The position numbers and the translations under genes were made by a program. The notes below the pieces were generated by a model. It worked only from the letters and a program-made list of their open reading frames with translations, was not told the origin of the DNA and ran no database searches. Of a stretch of 43,775 nucleotides of DNA, positions 17,069 to 25,254 are shown piece by piece. The stretch's first letter is position 1, and the number at the start of each line of letters is the position of its first letter. The stretch is from Streptomyces lonarensis. GTDB lineage: Bacteria; Actinomycetota; Actinomycetes; Streptomycetales; Streptomycetaceae. The DNA is taken from positions 1 through 43,775 of the forward strand of contig NZ_JAAVJD010000017.1 of assembly GCF_012033735.1 (NCBI RefSeq), given 5' to 3'.

Positions 17069-18091
17069 ATGACCGTCACGCACCGCGCCACCGAGGCGCC
17101 ACCGATCACGGCGGCCCCCGTGACCCTGAGCGGCGTGGGTCACTACTTCCCCGGTGAGCCCCTCACCAACGCCTACTTCGAGGGGCTCGACGACCTCGAC
17201 GTCACCGACGAGTGGATTCGGCGCCACACCGGCGTCCAGGCCCGGCACTGGCCCGAGGACGAGAACGAGCGCCACGTCGAGATGGGACGCGAGGCCGCGC
17301 TGCGCGCGCTGGACGACGCGGGCCTCACCCCCGACGACGTCGACGTGCTCATCGGCACCACCGCCACCGCCCGGCCCCGCACCAACCGCTCCTCCGCCGG
17401 CAACCGGTACATGGACATCTCGCTGCCGCTCCAGCACCAGCTGGGCGTCAAGCAGGCCGTCTGCTTCGACGTCACCGCCGTCGCCTGCGCCGGGTTCCTC
17501 TACGGCAGCGTCGTCGCCCGCTCCCTCCTCGGCAGCCTCGGCGTCCGCAACGCCCTGGTGGTGTGCGCCGAACGGCCCCAGGACATCCTCAACACCAAGT
17601 TCCGCAACTCGGTGCTCTTCGGCGCCGGCGCGGGCGCGGCGGTGTGGACCCGCGACGACGAGCGCGCCGAGAGCGGCCTCATCGACGCGGTGCTGCGCTC
17701 CGACGGCGAGCACTACGGCGCCTTCGACATCGACGACAACGACCGCATGGTGATGAAGGGCAAGCTCGTCGGCGAGCTCGGCCCCGACCTGCTGACCGAC
17801 GCCGCCACCCGCATCCTGGAACGCAACGGGCTGACCTCGCAGGACGTGCGCTGGATCATCCCGCACCAGGGCAACCTCAACATGATCCAGGAGGTCGCCA
17901 AGCGGCTGGACGCCCCCGAGGACAAGGTCCTGCTGAACCTGCCGCGGCGCGGCAACACCTCCAGCGTGGGCGTCCCCAGCTGCCTCTCCGAGCACATCGC
18001 CTCCGGCGTCGTGGCGCCCGGCGACCTCATCCTGTCCATCAGCATCGGCCGCGGCTTCAGCTGGGGCGCCATGCTGTACCGCTACCAGTGA
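17069..18091 (+). CDS. KAS III-like acyl synthase 2 (complete catalytic triad)
   Basis: 340 residues. The triad is intact: Cys140 (AVACAGF), His266 (WIIPHQGN) and Asn296 (RRGNTSS), so it should be a working 3-oxoacyl synthase III using acyl-CoA as donor. The N-terminal block VDVLIGTTAT and the start at ATG 17069 behind AGAAGGG are typical. It is the first gene of the plus-strand operon. Sequence around the active site differs from the other two KAS III proteins here, so it is a separate lineage rather than a recent copy. Two KAS III genes in a row recall lipstatin LstA/LstB and similar pairs in which one subunit condenses and its partner assists. Whether these two form a heterodimer cannot be told from sequence. 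Confidence 0.92.
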   Translation: MTVTHRATEAPPITAAPVTLSGVGHYFPGEPLTNAYFEGLDDLDVTDEWIRRHTGVQARHWPEDENERHVEMGREAALRALDDAGLTPDDVDVLIGTTATARPRTNRSSAGNRYMDISLPLQHQLGVKQAVCFDVTAVACAGFLYGSVVARSLLGSLGVRNALVVCAERPQDILNTKFRNSVLFGAGAGAAVWTRDDERAESGLIDAVLRSDGEHYGAFDIDDNDRMVMKGKLVGELGPDLLTDAATRILERNGLTSQDVRWIIPHQGNLNMIQEVAKRLDAPEDKVLLNLPRRGNTSSVGVPSCLSEHIASGVVAPGDLILSISIGRGFSWGAMLYRYQ

Positions 18092-19152
18092 GCGACGAGA
18101 TGACCGACACCGCACCCACCGAGGGCACCACGCCCCCCGGCCCGCCGGCCGAGGCCTGCGCCCCGCCCGCCGCGATCACCCGGACCACCCGCACGACCCC
18201 CGCCTGGCAGGGCAGCGGCGTCGGCTTCACCGGTCTCGGCCACTACTTCCCCCGCACCCTCGTCGACAACTCCGCCGGCACCGAGGCCACGTCCAACTCC
18301 CTGGAGGACAAGCTCCTGGGGGACCTCGGCGTCCTCACGCGCTACCGCAGCGATGAGGAGGAGACGGTCCAGTACATGGCCGTCCGCGCCGCCGAACGCG
18401 CGCTGGCCGACGCCGGGCTGACCGCGGGCGACATCGACCTCGTGATCCTGAGCAACTGGACCGACCGGCTCTACGGGCCGGAGATCGCCCCGCGGATCGC
18501 CAGCGACCTCGGCATGTCCGGCGTCCTCGCCTTCGACGTCTGCGCCGGCTGCGCCGGGTTCGTCATGGGCGTGCAGACCGCCGCGCTCCACCTCACCGGG
18601 CCGATGGGCATCCGCCGCGCCCTGGTCATCTCCTCGGAGCGGTTCAGCCGCCGCGTGCGGCCCGGCTCCAAGGGCGAACTCGTCACCGGCGACGCGGCGG
18701 GCGCCGCGGTCGTGGAGGTCAGCGGCACCGAGGGCCGGGGGCTGATCGACTCCCAGCTCAGCACGGACGGCACCCGCCACCACCTCACCGGCGCGTACCC
18801 GCCCAACGGCTGGGTCCGCAGCTCCCCGGACCTCATCGAGGAGGCCATCGCCCACGCCACCACCGTGACGCGGGAGATCCTCGGCCGCAACGGCCTGACC
18901 GTCGCCGACCTCGACTGGTTCGTGCCGCACTCCGGCACCAGCCCCATCATGGACGGCATCCAGAAGGAGCTCGGCCTGGCGCCGGAGCGGTTCGCCAGCA
19001 ACTTCCGCATCCGCGGCAACCTCTCCAGCGCCTCGATCCCCACCGTCCTCTCGGAGTTCACCGCCGACGGGCAGATCACACCGGGCAACCTGGTGCTGGC
19101 GCCCGCGGTCGGCGGGGGGTGGTTCTACGGTGCGCTCCTCTTCCGAGCCTGA
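18088..19152 (+). CDS. KAS III-like acyl synthase 3
   Basis: 354 residues from the GTG at 18088, which overlaps the previous stop by four bases (GTGA). An in-frame ATG at 18100 is an equally possible start. Numbered from the GTG, the triad is Cys155 (CAGCAGF), His281 (WFVPHSGT) and Asn311 (RIRGNLSS), all present. A low-complexity Thr/Pro/Ala leader of about 35 residues precedes the FabH fold, which is longer than usual. It is a paralogue of the left-operon KAS III (15546-16535) but keeps the Asn that the latter has lost. It probably acts on CoA thioesters with its operon partners, condensing or transferring acyl units for the side chain. Confidence 0.9.
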   Translation: MSDEMTDTAPTEGTTPPGPPAEACAPPAAITRTTRTTPAWQGSGVGFTGLGHYFPRTLVDNSAGTEATSNSLEDKLLGDLGVLTRYRSDEEETVQYMAVRAAERALADAGLTAGDIDLVILSNWTDRLYGPEIAPRIASDLGMSGVLAFDVCAGCAGFVMGVQTAALHLTGPMGIRRALVISSERFSRRVRPGSKGELVTGDAAGAAVVEVSGTEGRGLIDSQLSTDGTRHHLTGAYPPNGWVRSSPDLIEEAIAHATTVTREILGRNGLTVADLDWFVPHSGTSPIMDGIQKELGLAPERFASNFRIRGNLSSASIPTVLSEFTADGQITPGNLVLAPAVGGGWFYGALLFRA

Positions 19153-19969
19153 CCCCGCCGCCGGCACCCGGCCGGACCCGGCGCGGGACGAACCGCGCCG
19201 CGCCCTGGTCACCGGCGGCAGCCGGGGCCTGGGCCTCGGCGTGGCGATGCGCCTCGCCGAGGCCGGCTGGCACACCACCATCGCCGCCCGCAGCGCCGAG
19301 GGGCTGGAGCAGGCGGTCGCCCGCGCCCGCGACGCCGGCCTGGAACTGCACCCGCAGCAGGTCGACGTCACCGACGAGGACTCCGTGCGCGCCCTGTTCG
19401 ACCGGGTCGCCGCCGACGGCCCGCTCCACCTCTGCGTCAACAACGCCGGGGCCAACTCCTCCCGCCTGCTGGTCAAACCGGCCCGCGGCGACCGCCCGCT
19501 CCAGCGGTACCCGCTGGCGGACTGGGAGAACACGCTGCGGCTCTGCCTGACCGGTGTCTTCCTCACCGGCCGGGAGGCCGCCGCCGCCATGGTCGAGGCC
19601 GGGGTGCCCGGCACCATCGTGCAGATCTCCTCCGCCGCCCGCGGCGGCGCCTACGGCCAGTCCGGCTACAGCGCCGCCAAGAGCGGCGTCGACGCCCTGA
19701 CCCGGACCTGGGCGCTGGAACTCGCCGGCCACGGCATCCGGGTCGTCGGCGTCGCCCCCGGGGTGATCAGCAGCGAGGCGCTCCACCACCACTGCGAGCG
19801 GGACCCCCGCCACGCCGACTACATGGAGCGGCTGCGCGAACGCATCCCGGCCCGCCGCTGGGCCGAGGTGCGGGAGATCGCCGACGCGGTGCTCTTCGCC
19901 GCCGAGAACAGCTATCTGACCGGTACAACTCTGGAGGTGGACGGTGGGGGTCTCCCCGACCGTGTCTGA
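19130..19969 (+). CDS. SDR oxidoreductase, FabG-like 3-oxoacyl reductase
   Basis: 279 residues. GTG start at 19130 lies 23 bases inside the KAS III gene, behind a G-rich stretch, so translation is coupled. The classical SDR features are all present: TGGSRGLG for NAD(P)H, NNAG, a serine in QISSAARGG, and YSAAK. The C-terminal DGGG is typical of FabG. Expected reaction: NADPH-dependent reduction of a 3-oxoacyl thioester to the 3-hydroxyacyl form after KAS III condensation. It could instead oxidise a hydroxyl; direction is not visible in sequence. Its stop lies inside the start of the next gene. Confidence 0.9.
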   Translation: MRSSSEPDPAAGTRPDPARDEPRRALVTGGSRGLGLGVAMRLAEAGWHTTIAARSAEGLEQAVARARDAGLELHPQQVDVTDEDSVRALFDRVAADGPLHLCVNNAGANSSRLLVKPARGDRPLQRYPLADWENTLRLCLTGVFLTGREAAAAMVEAGVPGTIVQISSAARGGAYGQSGYSAAKSGVDALTRTWALELAGHGIRVVGVAPGVISSEALHHHCERDPRHADYMERLRERIPARRWAEVREIADAVLFAAENSYLTGTTLEVDGGGLPDRV

Positions 19970-21401
19970 CCAGCCCCACGGGGGCGGACGCGCGCGACTG
20001 TACGGCTCGGCACCGCAGGTGGCCGAGGCACTGCGGAACGCCGGCTTCACCGTCCTGGACGGGGACGGGCCGGCGGAACTGCACTGCGTCCCGCTGCTCG
20101 GCGAGGTCGGCGACGGTGTCCCCGCGATCCCGCGCGAGCGGCTGCTCGCCGCCCTCGCGGCGGCGCGCCGGGACGGCGCCGAACGGTTCGTGCTGGTCAC
20201 CGACGCAGCGCCGTTCGTCCAGCCGGAGGCGGACCCCGACCGGGCCGCCGCCCTCGCCGCCGACACCGCCTGGTGGCGGTGGCTCGCCGCCCGGGCGGCG
20301 ACCCGCGGCGTCCCCGTCAACACCGTGCGGGTCGGCCACGCCCCCTTCCTCGGCCACCGGCTGGACGCCGCCGCCGCCGAGGCACTCGCCCGCCACCAGC
20401 TGGTGCGCCGCCCCGTCGAACCGGCCGACCTGGTCGCCGCGCTGCGCCTGCTGAGCGGCGTCGGCGGCGGCTACCTCGCCGGCGAGACCGTGCCGCTGGA
20501 CGGCGGCCTGGACGCGGTGTACATCCCGCCGGTCTCCGCCCTCGGCGGCCAGTCGCAGCCCACCGCGCCCGCCGGCCCGCCGGCGCCCCCGAGCACCGGC
20601 CCCGTGCTGGTCGCCGGCGCGAGCAGCGGCATCGGCGCCGCCACCGCGCTGCGGCTGGCCGCCGAGGGCGCCGAGACGGTGCTGGTGGCGCGCCGCGCCG
20701 AACCGCTGCGCCGCATCGCGGCCGAGGCGGAGGAGCTGGGCGCCGTCGCCCACGTCCTGCCCGCCGACCTCTCCGACCCCGCGGTCGTCCCCCGGCTGCT
20801 CGACGAGGCCCACGAACTGACCGGCGGCATCGAGCGGTTGTGCTACACCGCCGGTGTGCTGCGCCTGGACCGGCCGCGGGTGCCCGCCGACAGCGCCGAG
20901 GCCCGCGAACTGATGATGCGCACCAACGTCGCCTCCTTCGCCGCCATGTGCGAGAACCTGGTGGCGCGCTGGATCGACCGCGGCATCCCGGGCGTCATCG
21001 CCTCGGTCAGCTCCGTCACCGCGCACAGCGCGCCGCTGTCGCACTGCCACAGCTACGGCGCGACCAAGGCCGCCGTCGCCCAGTACACCCGGATGCTCGC
21101 CACCACCGTCGCCCGCTACGGCATCCGCGCCAACGTGGTGCGCCCCGGCATCATCCGCACCCCGATGGCCGGCACCGCCGACGACAGCTACCAGCAGGCG
21201 TGGCTGGAGCGCGTCCCGCTGGGACGGGTGGGGGAGCCCGCCGAGGTCGGCGCGCTGCTCTGCGCGCTGCTCGGCCCCGACGCCGCCTACCTGACCGGGA
21301 CGCACCTCCTCGTCGACGGCGGCCTCCACCTCGGCCCGATCCCGCCGCTGCGCGCGGGGCAGCGCGCGCCGCTGGCGGCCGTCCCCTCGGCAGCCGGCTG
21401 A
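19944..21401 (+). CDS. Tandem SDR: degenerate half + catalytic half
   Basis: 485 residues. GTG at 19944 is placed by GGAGG six bases upstream and overlaps the previous gene by 26 bases; another GTG at 19962 is less well supported. Residues about 15-195 resemble an SDR without a Gly-rich cofactor motif. Residues about 218-470 are a complete SDR with AGASSGIG (224-231), serines near 354-357 (ASVSS), Tyr371 and Lys375, then a C-terminal LVDGGLH. The whole protein aligns with the tail of the KS fusion (12590-15481), sharing AWWR/SWWR, APFLGHRL, LDGGLD/LDGGVE and MLATT. So the same two-part reductase exists fused to a ketosynthase on one strand and free on the other. The degenerate half may be structural, as in PKS ketoreductases, while the second half reduces a 3-oxoacyl thioester. 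Confidence 0.88.
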   Translation: MGVSPTVSDQPHGGGRARLYGSAPQVAEALRNAGFTVLDGDGPAELHCVPLLGEVGDGVPAIPRERLLAALAAARRDGAERFVLVTDAAPFVQPEADPDRAAALAADTAWWRWLAARAATRGVPVNTVRVGHAPFLGHRLDAAAAEALARHQLVRRPVEPADLVAALRLLSGVGGGYLAGETVPLDGGLDAVYIPPVSALGGQSQPTAPAGPPAPPSTGPVLVAGASSGIGAATALRLAAEGAETVLVARRAEPLRRIAAEAEELGAVAHVLPADLSDPAVVPRLLDEAHELTGGIERLCYTAGVLRLDRPRVPADSAEARELMMRTNVASFAAMCENLVARWIDRGIPGVIASVSSVTAHSAPLSHCHSYGATKAAVAQYTRMLATTVARYGIRANVVRPGIIRTPMAGTADDSYQQAWLERVPLGRVGEPAEVGALLCALLGPDAAYLTGTHLLVDGGLHLGPIPPLRAGQRAPLAAVPSAAG

Positions 21402-21504
21402 CGCAACCCCAGCGGGCGCCGCACCGGCGCCCGCCCACCCCGCCCGCACGCCGCGCCGCACCAGGCCGCGTGCGGGCGGCACGCAGACACCAGACAGGAC
21501 AGCC

Positions 21505-22308
21505 ATGACAGCTCAGTTGAAGGGCCGCACGGCCCTGGTGGCGGGCGCCTCATCCGGCGTCGGTGCCGCCATCGCCCTCGAACTCGCCCGGCAGGGCGCC
21601 GGGGTCGCCCTGGTGGCGCGCCGCCCGGCCGAACTCGACGCCGCGCGCGAGCAGGTCGCCGCCGAGGGCGTCCCCTCCGCCGCCGTCGTCGCGGACCTCG
21701 CGCAGGAGGGCGGGGCGCAGACCGCCCACGCCGAGGCGGAGCGCACGCTCGGCCCGATCGACATCCTCGTCAACTGCGCCGCCGCGGTGCAGACCGCGCC
21801 CGTGCACGAGGTGCGTCCCAAGCACTGGGACCTCCAGATGCAGCTCAACGTCACCGTCCCCTTCCAGCTCACGCAGTTGACGCTGCCGGGGATGCGGGAG
21901 CGCGGTTGGGGCCGCATCGTCAACATCAGCTCCGCCGTCTCCCTGGAGCGCATCGCCGGGACCGCCCCCTACGCCGTCACCAAGCAGGCGCTCAACACCC
22001 TCACCGAGCTGACCGACCTGGAGAACCGCGGCCACGGCGTGCGCGCGCTCGCGCTGTGCCTGGGCTGGGTCGGCTCCCGGCTCTCCCCGGACCTCACCGA
22101 GTACGGCGTCACCCCCGACGACCTGCTGACCGCCGACCACGTCGCGACCACCGTCGGCCAGCTCGTCACCATGGACCCGCGCATCAGCCTCGGCCCGGTG
22201 CTGCGCATGGAGCCGACCAGCCCCCGCGCGGGGACCCGCGCCTCGGTGGAGCGGCACGTCCGCGACACCGCCACCCGCTCGACCCGACCGACGGAGGCAG
22301 CCCCGTGA
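21505..22308 (+). CDS. SDR oxidoreductase 3
   Basis: 267 residues, ATG at 21505 after a 103-base gap, the first real gap in this operon. GASSGVG binds the cofactor, and NISSAVS with YAVTK gives the Ser-Tyr-Lys catalytic set. The usual NNAG is NCAA. The tail lacks the DGG motif of FabG reductases and is about 20 residues longer (LRMEPTSPRAG onwards), so this is a different SDR subgroup from its neighbours. It may be a 3-hydroxyacyl-CoA dehydrogenase or a reductase of a later intermediate. Its stop overlaps the crotonase start (GTGA). Confidence 0.88.
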   Translation: MTAQLKGRTALVAGASSGVGAAIALELARQGAGVALVARRPAELDAAREQVAAEGVPSAAVVADLAQEGGAQTAHAEAERTLGPIDILVNCAAAVQTAPVHEVRPKHWDLQMQLNVTVPFQLTQLTLPGMRERGWGRIVNISSAVSLERIAGTAPYAVTKQALNTLTELTDLENRGHGVRALALCLGWVGSRLSPDLTEYGVTPDDLLTADHVATTVGQLVTMDPRISLGPVLRMEPTSPRAGTRASVERHVRDTATRSTRPTEAAP

Positions 22309-23144
22309 CCGCGCCCCAGCACCCCCGCACCCCCGAGGAACAGCCCCCGGCGGAACCCCGGTTCGTGACCACCCGCCACGCCGAGGGCGTCACCACCGTC
22401 GTGCTCGACCGCCCCGACCACCGCAACAGCCTCAACTACGAGCTGGCGGCGGAACTCCTGGACGCGGTCATCCGCGCGGTCACCGAACCCGCCACCCGCG
22501 TGGTCGTCCTCACCGGCGCCGGCTCCGCGTTCTGCGCGGGCGACGACATCGAGGCCGTCCAGCAGGCCCGCGACGGCATGCGCGACGGCGCGCCCGCCTC
22601 CCGGCTCACCCGCGACTACCTCTACCTGCGGATCTGCGAGGCGCTGATCACCGCCCGCAAGCCGGTCGTGGCCGGCCTCAACGGCGCGACGGTCGGTGCC
22701 GGCACCGAGATGGCCTGCGCGGCCGACTACCGCCTCGCCTCCGACAAGGTCCGCATCGGCAGCGGCCTCGTCCAGGTCGGCTACCCGGGCAACGCGGCGC
22801 TGCTGCCCCGCGTGGTCGGCCCGGCCCGCGCCACCGAGCTGTTCGTCACCGGCCGGCTCGCCGACGCCCACGAGGCCGAGCGGATCGGCCTCGTCGACCG
22901 CGTGGTGCCGCACGACACCTTCCAGAAGGAGCTCGACTCCCTGGCCGCCGCCCTCGCCGCGGCTCCCACCAAGGCCATCGGCCACTTCAAGGAGCTGCGG
23001 GAGCGCTGCTGGGGCCAGCCGGCCGAGTTCGCGCTGCGACTGCAGAACGAGTTCCACCACCGCAGCCACGCCGAGATCGAGGACGGCCGCGAGGGGCTGG
23101 ACGCCTTCCTGAACAAGCGCACGCCGCGGTTCACCGGCCGATGA
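22305..23144 (+). CDS. Crotonase-family enoyl-CoA hydratase/isomerase 2
   Basis: 279 residues. GTG at 22305 with GGAGG upstream and a four-base overlap with the SDR stop. It has the crotonase oxyanion-hole blocks AFCAGDDI (about 75-82) and VGAGTE (130-135). Glu135 matches the first catalytic glutamate of hydratases; the second is replaced by Leu155 (RIGSGLVQVG). It is a paralogue of the crotonase at 10084-10959 and shares the same loss, so the pair probably share an atypical reaction on acyl-CoA. Its stop overlaps the amidohydrolase start (ATGA). Confidence 0.88.
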   Translation: MTAPQHPRTPEEQPPAEPRFVTTRHAEGVTTVVLDRPDHRNSLNYELAAELLDAVIRAVTEPATRVVVLTGAGSAFCAGDDIEAVQQARDGMRDGAPASRLTRDYLYLRICEALITARKPVVAGLNGATVGAGTEMACAADYRLASDKVRIGSGLVQVGYPGNAALLPRVVGPARATELFVTGRLADAHEAERIGLVDRVVPHDTFQKELDSLAAALAAAPTKAIGHFKELRERCWGQPAEFALRLQNEFHHRSHAEIEDGREGLDAFLNKRTPRFTGR

Positions 23145-24151
23145 GCGCCGACGCGCGGCACACGCGCCCCCATGGACCCGCGGCCGACACCCGGTCCGGC
23201 GCAGGCGTCGTCGACATGTGCTCGATGCCCGCCGAACCGGAGGTCTGCCGGGCGTACATGCGCAGGCTCGCCGTCGAAGCACCGTCCTACCTGCGCATCT
23301 TCGCCGGCGGCTGGTGCCGCACCTTCGGCGCGGACCCCGTGCCGTACCGGCAGGCCCTGAACGAGGACCGGCTGCTGGACGCCGTCGACATCCTGGTGGA
23401 GGGCCTGGGGGACGGCTTCACGCTCGACGCCTACCTCGCCGAGCTGGACGAGAACGGCATCGGCCACCAGGTCGTGCACGGCGTGCCCGCCGCCTTCGGC
23501 ACCGGCAGCGACGTCAACGACTTACTGGCCGGGCTCGCCGCCCGCGCACCGCAGCGGCTGCAGGCATGGCTCGGCCTCTCGCTGCGCGACCCGGACGAGG
23601 CACTGCGCGAGGTGCTCTCCTGCCCGGACCGCGGACTGCGAGGCATCACGGTCAACCCGTTCCTCGACGACGCCGACCCGGTGGACGAGCGGTACATCCC
23701 GGTGTTCGCGGCGGCCGAGGAACTCTCCCTGCCCGTCTGGCTGCACACCGGCCACCACTTCGCCTCCGACCGTCCGCTCGACCGGTGCTCCTGGTGGCAC
23801 GTGGACCGCCTCGCGATCCGCCACCCCGGTCTGGACATCGTCGTCGGCCACGCCGGCTGGCCGTGGCTGCGTGAACTGACCGCCGTGGCCCAACGGCACC
23901 GCCGGGTCCACCTGGAGATCTCCTCCCACCGGCCCCGGCACTTCACCGTGCCGGGCAGCGGATGGGAACCGCTGATGCTCGCCGGCCGCACCACCATCAG
24001 CCGCAAGATCATGTTCGGTTCCTGCGCCGCCATCCACGAGGAGCCCATCAGCCGGCTGGTGGACGAGGTCCGCCAACTCGACCTCGGGGAGGACGTCGAG
24101 CAGGCGTGGCTCTCCGGCAACGCCCGCCGGCTGCTCGGCCTGGAGCCCTGA
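23141..24151 (+). CDS. Amidohydrolase-2 family protein (ACMSD-like) lacking metal ligands
   Basis: 336 residues. ATG at 23141 overlaps the crotonase stop. Fold features of the ACMSD/resorcylate decarboxylase branch are clear: the strand GLRGITVNPF, then PVWLHTGHH with His202, then VVGHAGWPW with His237, and a C-terminal LSGNARRLL. The N-terminal HxH metal pair is absent: the equivalent segment reads VDMCSMP (Cys27, Met29). The aspartate of the usual FGSD/FGTD motif is Cys295 (MFGSCAA). Normal members decarboxylate or hydrolyse with a bound metal, so this protein may be inactive in that sense, may bind metal through other residues, or may have a new chemistry. Operon position ties it to the acyl-CoA enzymes. 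Confidence 0.75.
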   Translation: MSADARHTRPHGPAADTRSGAGVVDMCSMPAEPEVCRAYMRRLAVEAPSYLRIFAGGWCRTFGADPVPYRQALNEDRLLDAVDILVEGLGDGFTLDAYLAELDENGIGHQVVHGVPAAFGTGSDVNDLLAGLAARAPQRLQAWLGLSLRDPDEALREVLSCPDRGLRGITVNPFLDDADPVDERYIPVFAAAEELSLPVWLHTGHHFASDRPLDRCSWWHVDRLAIRHPGLDIVVGHAGWPWLRELTAVAQRHRRVHLEISSHRPRHFTVPGSGWEPLMLAGRTTISRKIMFGSCAAIHEEPISRLVDEVRQLDLGEDVEQAWLSGNARRLLGLEP

Positions 24152-24205
24152 CCGGCGGGCCTGTCCCGGGCACGGTCCGACTGCTTACAGTTACCCACAG
24201 CACCC

Positions 24206-24258
24206 GTCGGCCCCGACCCGGACGTGCGATCCCGATCGGCGTCCGGGCCGGGGCCGGC
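24206..24258. other. Long imperfect hairpin before the hydrolase gene
   Basis: Arms of 18 bases (24206-24223 and 24241-24258) match at 16 positions around a 17-base loop, within the 137-base gap between the amidohydrolase and the alpha/beta hydrolase. This is the longest structure in the operon's leader gaps. It may attenuate or process the mRNA so that the hydrolase is expressed differently from the upstream genes. Confidence 0.35.
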
Positions 24259-24288
24259 GGCCCCCCACACCGACCGAAGAGGGAGACC

Positions 24289-25167
24289 ATGCCCGACCCC
24301 GTCCCCGCCGCCAGCAGCGCCTGGGTCACCGTCCAGGGAATCAGGACGCACTACCTGCGCGCCGGCACCGGAACGCAGACCGTGCTGCTCCTCCACGGAG
24401 GCGGCATCGACCGGGCCGACTTCACCTGGCGCGACACCGTCGCCCCGCTCGCCGAGCAGTTCCACGTCCTCGTCCCGGACCTGCCCGGCTACGGCGAGAG
24501 CGACAAGCCGGACATCGACTACACCATCGACTTCTACGGCGACTTCGTCCGCGACTTCATGGCCGAACTCGACGTGCCGCGCGCCCACATGGTCGGGCTC
24601 TCCATGGGCGGCGGGATCGCGCTGAACATGGCGCTGCGCCACGCGGAGCTGGTCGACCGACTGGTCCCGGTCAACAGCTACGGGCTGACGCACGAGATCA
24701 GGAGCCCGCTGCTCACCTGGGCCTTCACCCGGGTGCCGCCCGCCCACCGCTACCTCTACAAGCAGTCGGGCAAGAGCCGCGACAAGATCCGCAGCCACTT
24801 CGCCGGCGCCGTCCCCGGGATGACCGAGGACATGGTCGAGGAGATGTACGCCATGTACCAGGCGCCGGACGCGGGCAAGGCGTTCCGCAGCCTCAACCGC
24901 AACGACGTCACCCCGCGCGGCCTGCGCACCGACTACTCCGGCCGGGTGGACGAGATCAAGGCCCCCACGCTCTTCGCCCACGGCGCGCAGGACCCCGTCG
25001 TCCCGCTGGACCAGGGCGAGCGCGCCGCCGCCCGGATGGAGAACGCCGAGGCCCACGGCATCGACGGCGCGGGGCACTTCGCCCCGCGGGAGCAGCCGGA
25101 CGCTTTCAACGAGCTGGTCACCCGGTTCCTGCTCGGCGAGCAGCGGCCCGCCGGCGCCGAATCCTGA
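24289..25167 (+). CDS. Alpha/beta hydrolase (meta-cleavage-product hydrolase type)
   Basis: 292 residues, ATG at 24289 behind GAGGGAG. The HGGG oxyanion motif (36-39), Ser105 in GLSMGGG, Asp235 (GAQDPVVP) and His263 (GAGHFAP) give a complete triad. The length and the pattern LHGGG/GESD resemble C-C bond hydrolases such as MhpC/BphD, but the fold also covers esterases and thioesterases. As last gene of the plus-strand operon, it could release the finished acyl chain from CoA, cleave a 1,3-diketone, or remove a failed acyl group. A strong hairpin follows 22 bases after the stop. Confidence 0.88.
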   Translation: MPDPVPAASSAWVTVQGIRTHYLRAGTGTQTVLLLHGGGIDRADFTWRDTVAPLAEQFHVLVPDLPGYGESDKPDIDYTIDFYGDFVRDFMAELDVPRAHMVGLSMGGGIALNMALRHAELVDRLVPVNSYGLTHEIRSPLLTWAFTRVPPAHRYLYKQSGKSRDKIRSHFAGAVPGMTEDMVEEMYAMYQAPDAGKAFRSLNRNDVTPRGLRTDYSGRVDEIKAPTLFAHGAQDPVVPLDQGERAAARMENAEAHGIDGAGHFAPREQPDAFNELVTRFLLGEQRPAGAES

Positions 25168-25188
25168 CCACCGCGCCCCGCACGCCGA

Positions 25189-25222
25189 CGGGGGTGGCAC
25201 CGGTTCCCCGGTGCCACCCCCG
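25189..25222. terminator. Bidirectional terminator hairpin between convergent genes
   Basis: Perfect 15-bp arms (25189-25203 and 25208-25222) around a TTCC loop, between the stop of the hydrolase (25167) and the stop of the CoA-transferase on the other strand (25255). It is GC-rich with no T-run, usual for actinomycetes, and placed to stop transcription from both sides. Confidence 0.8.
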
Positions 25223-25254
25223 TCCGCCGTTCCCAGCCGTCGGCCCGCCGCCCG

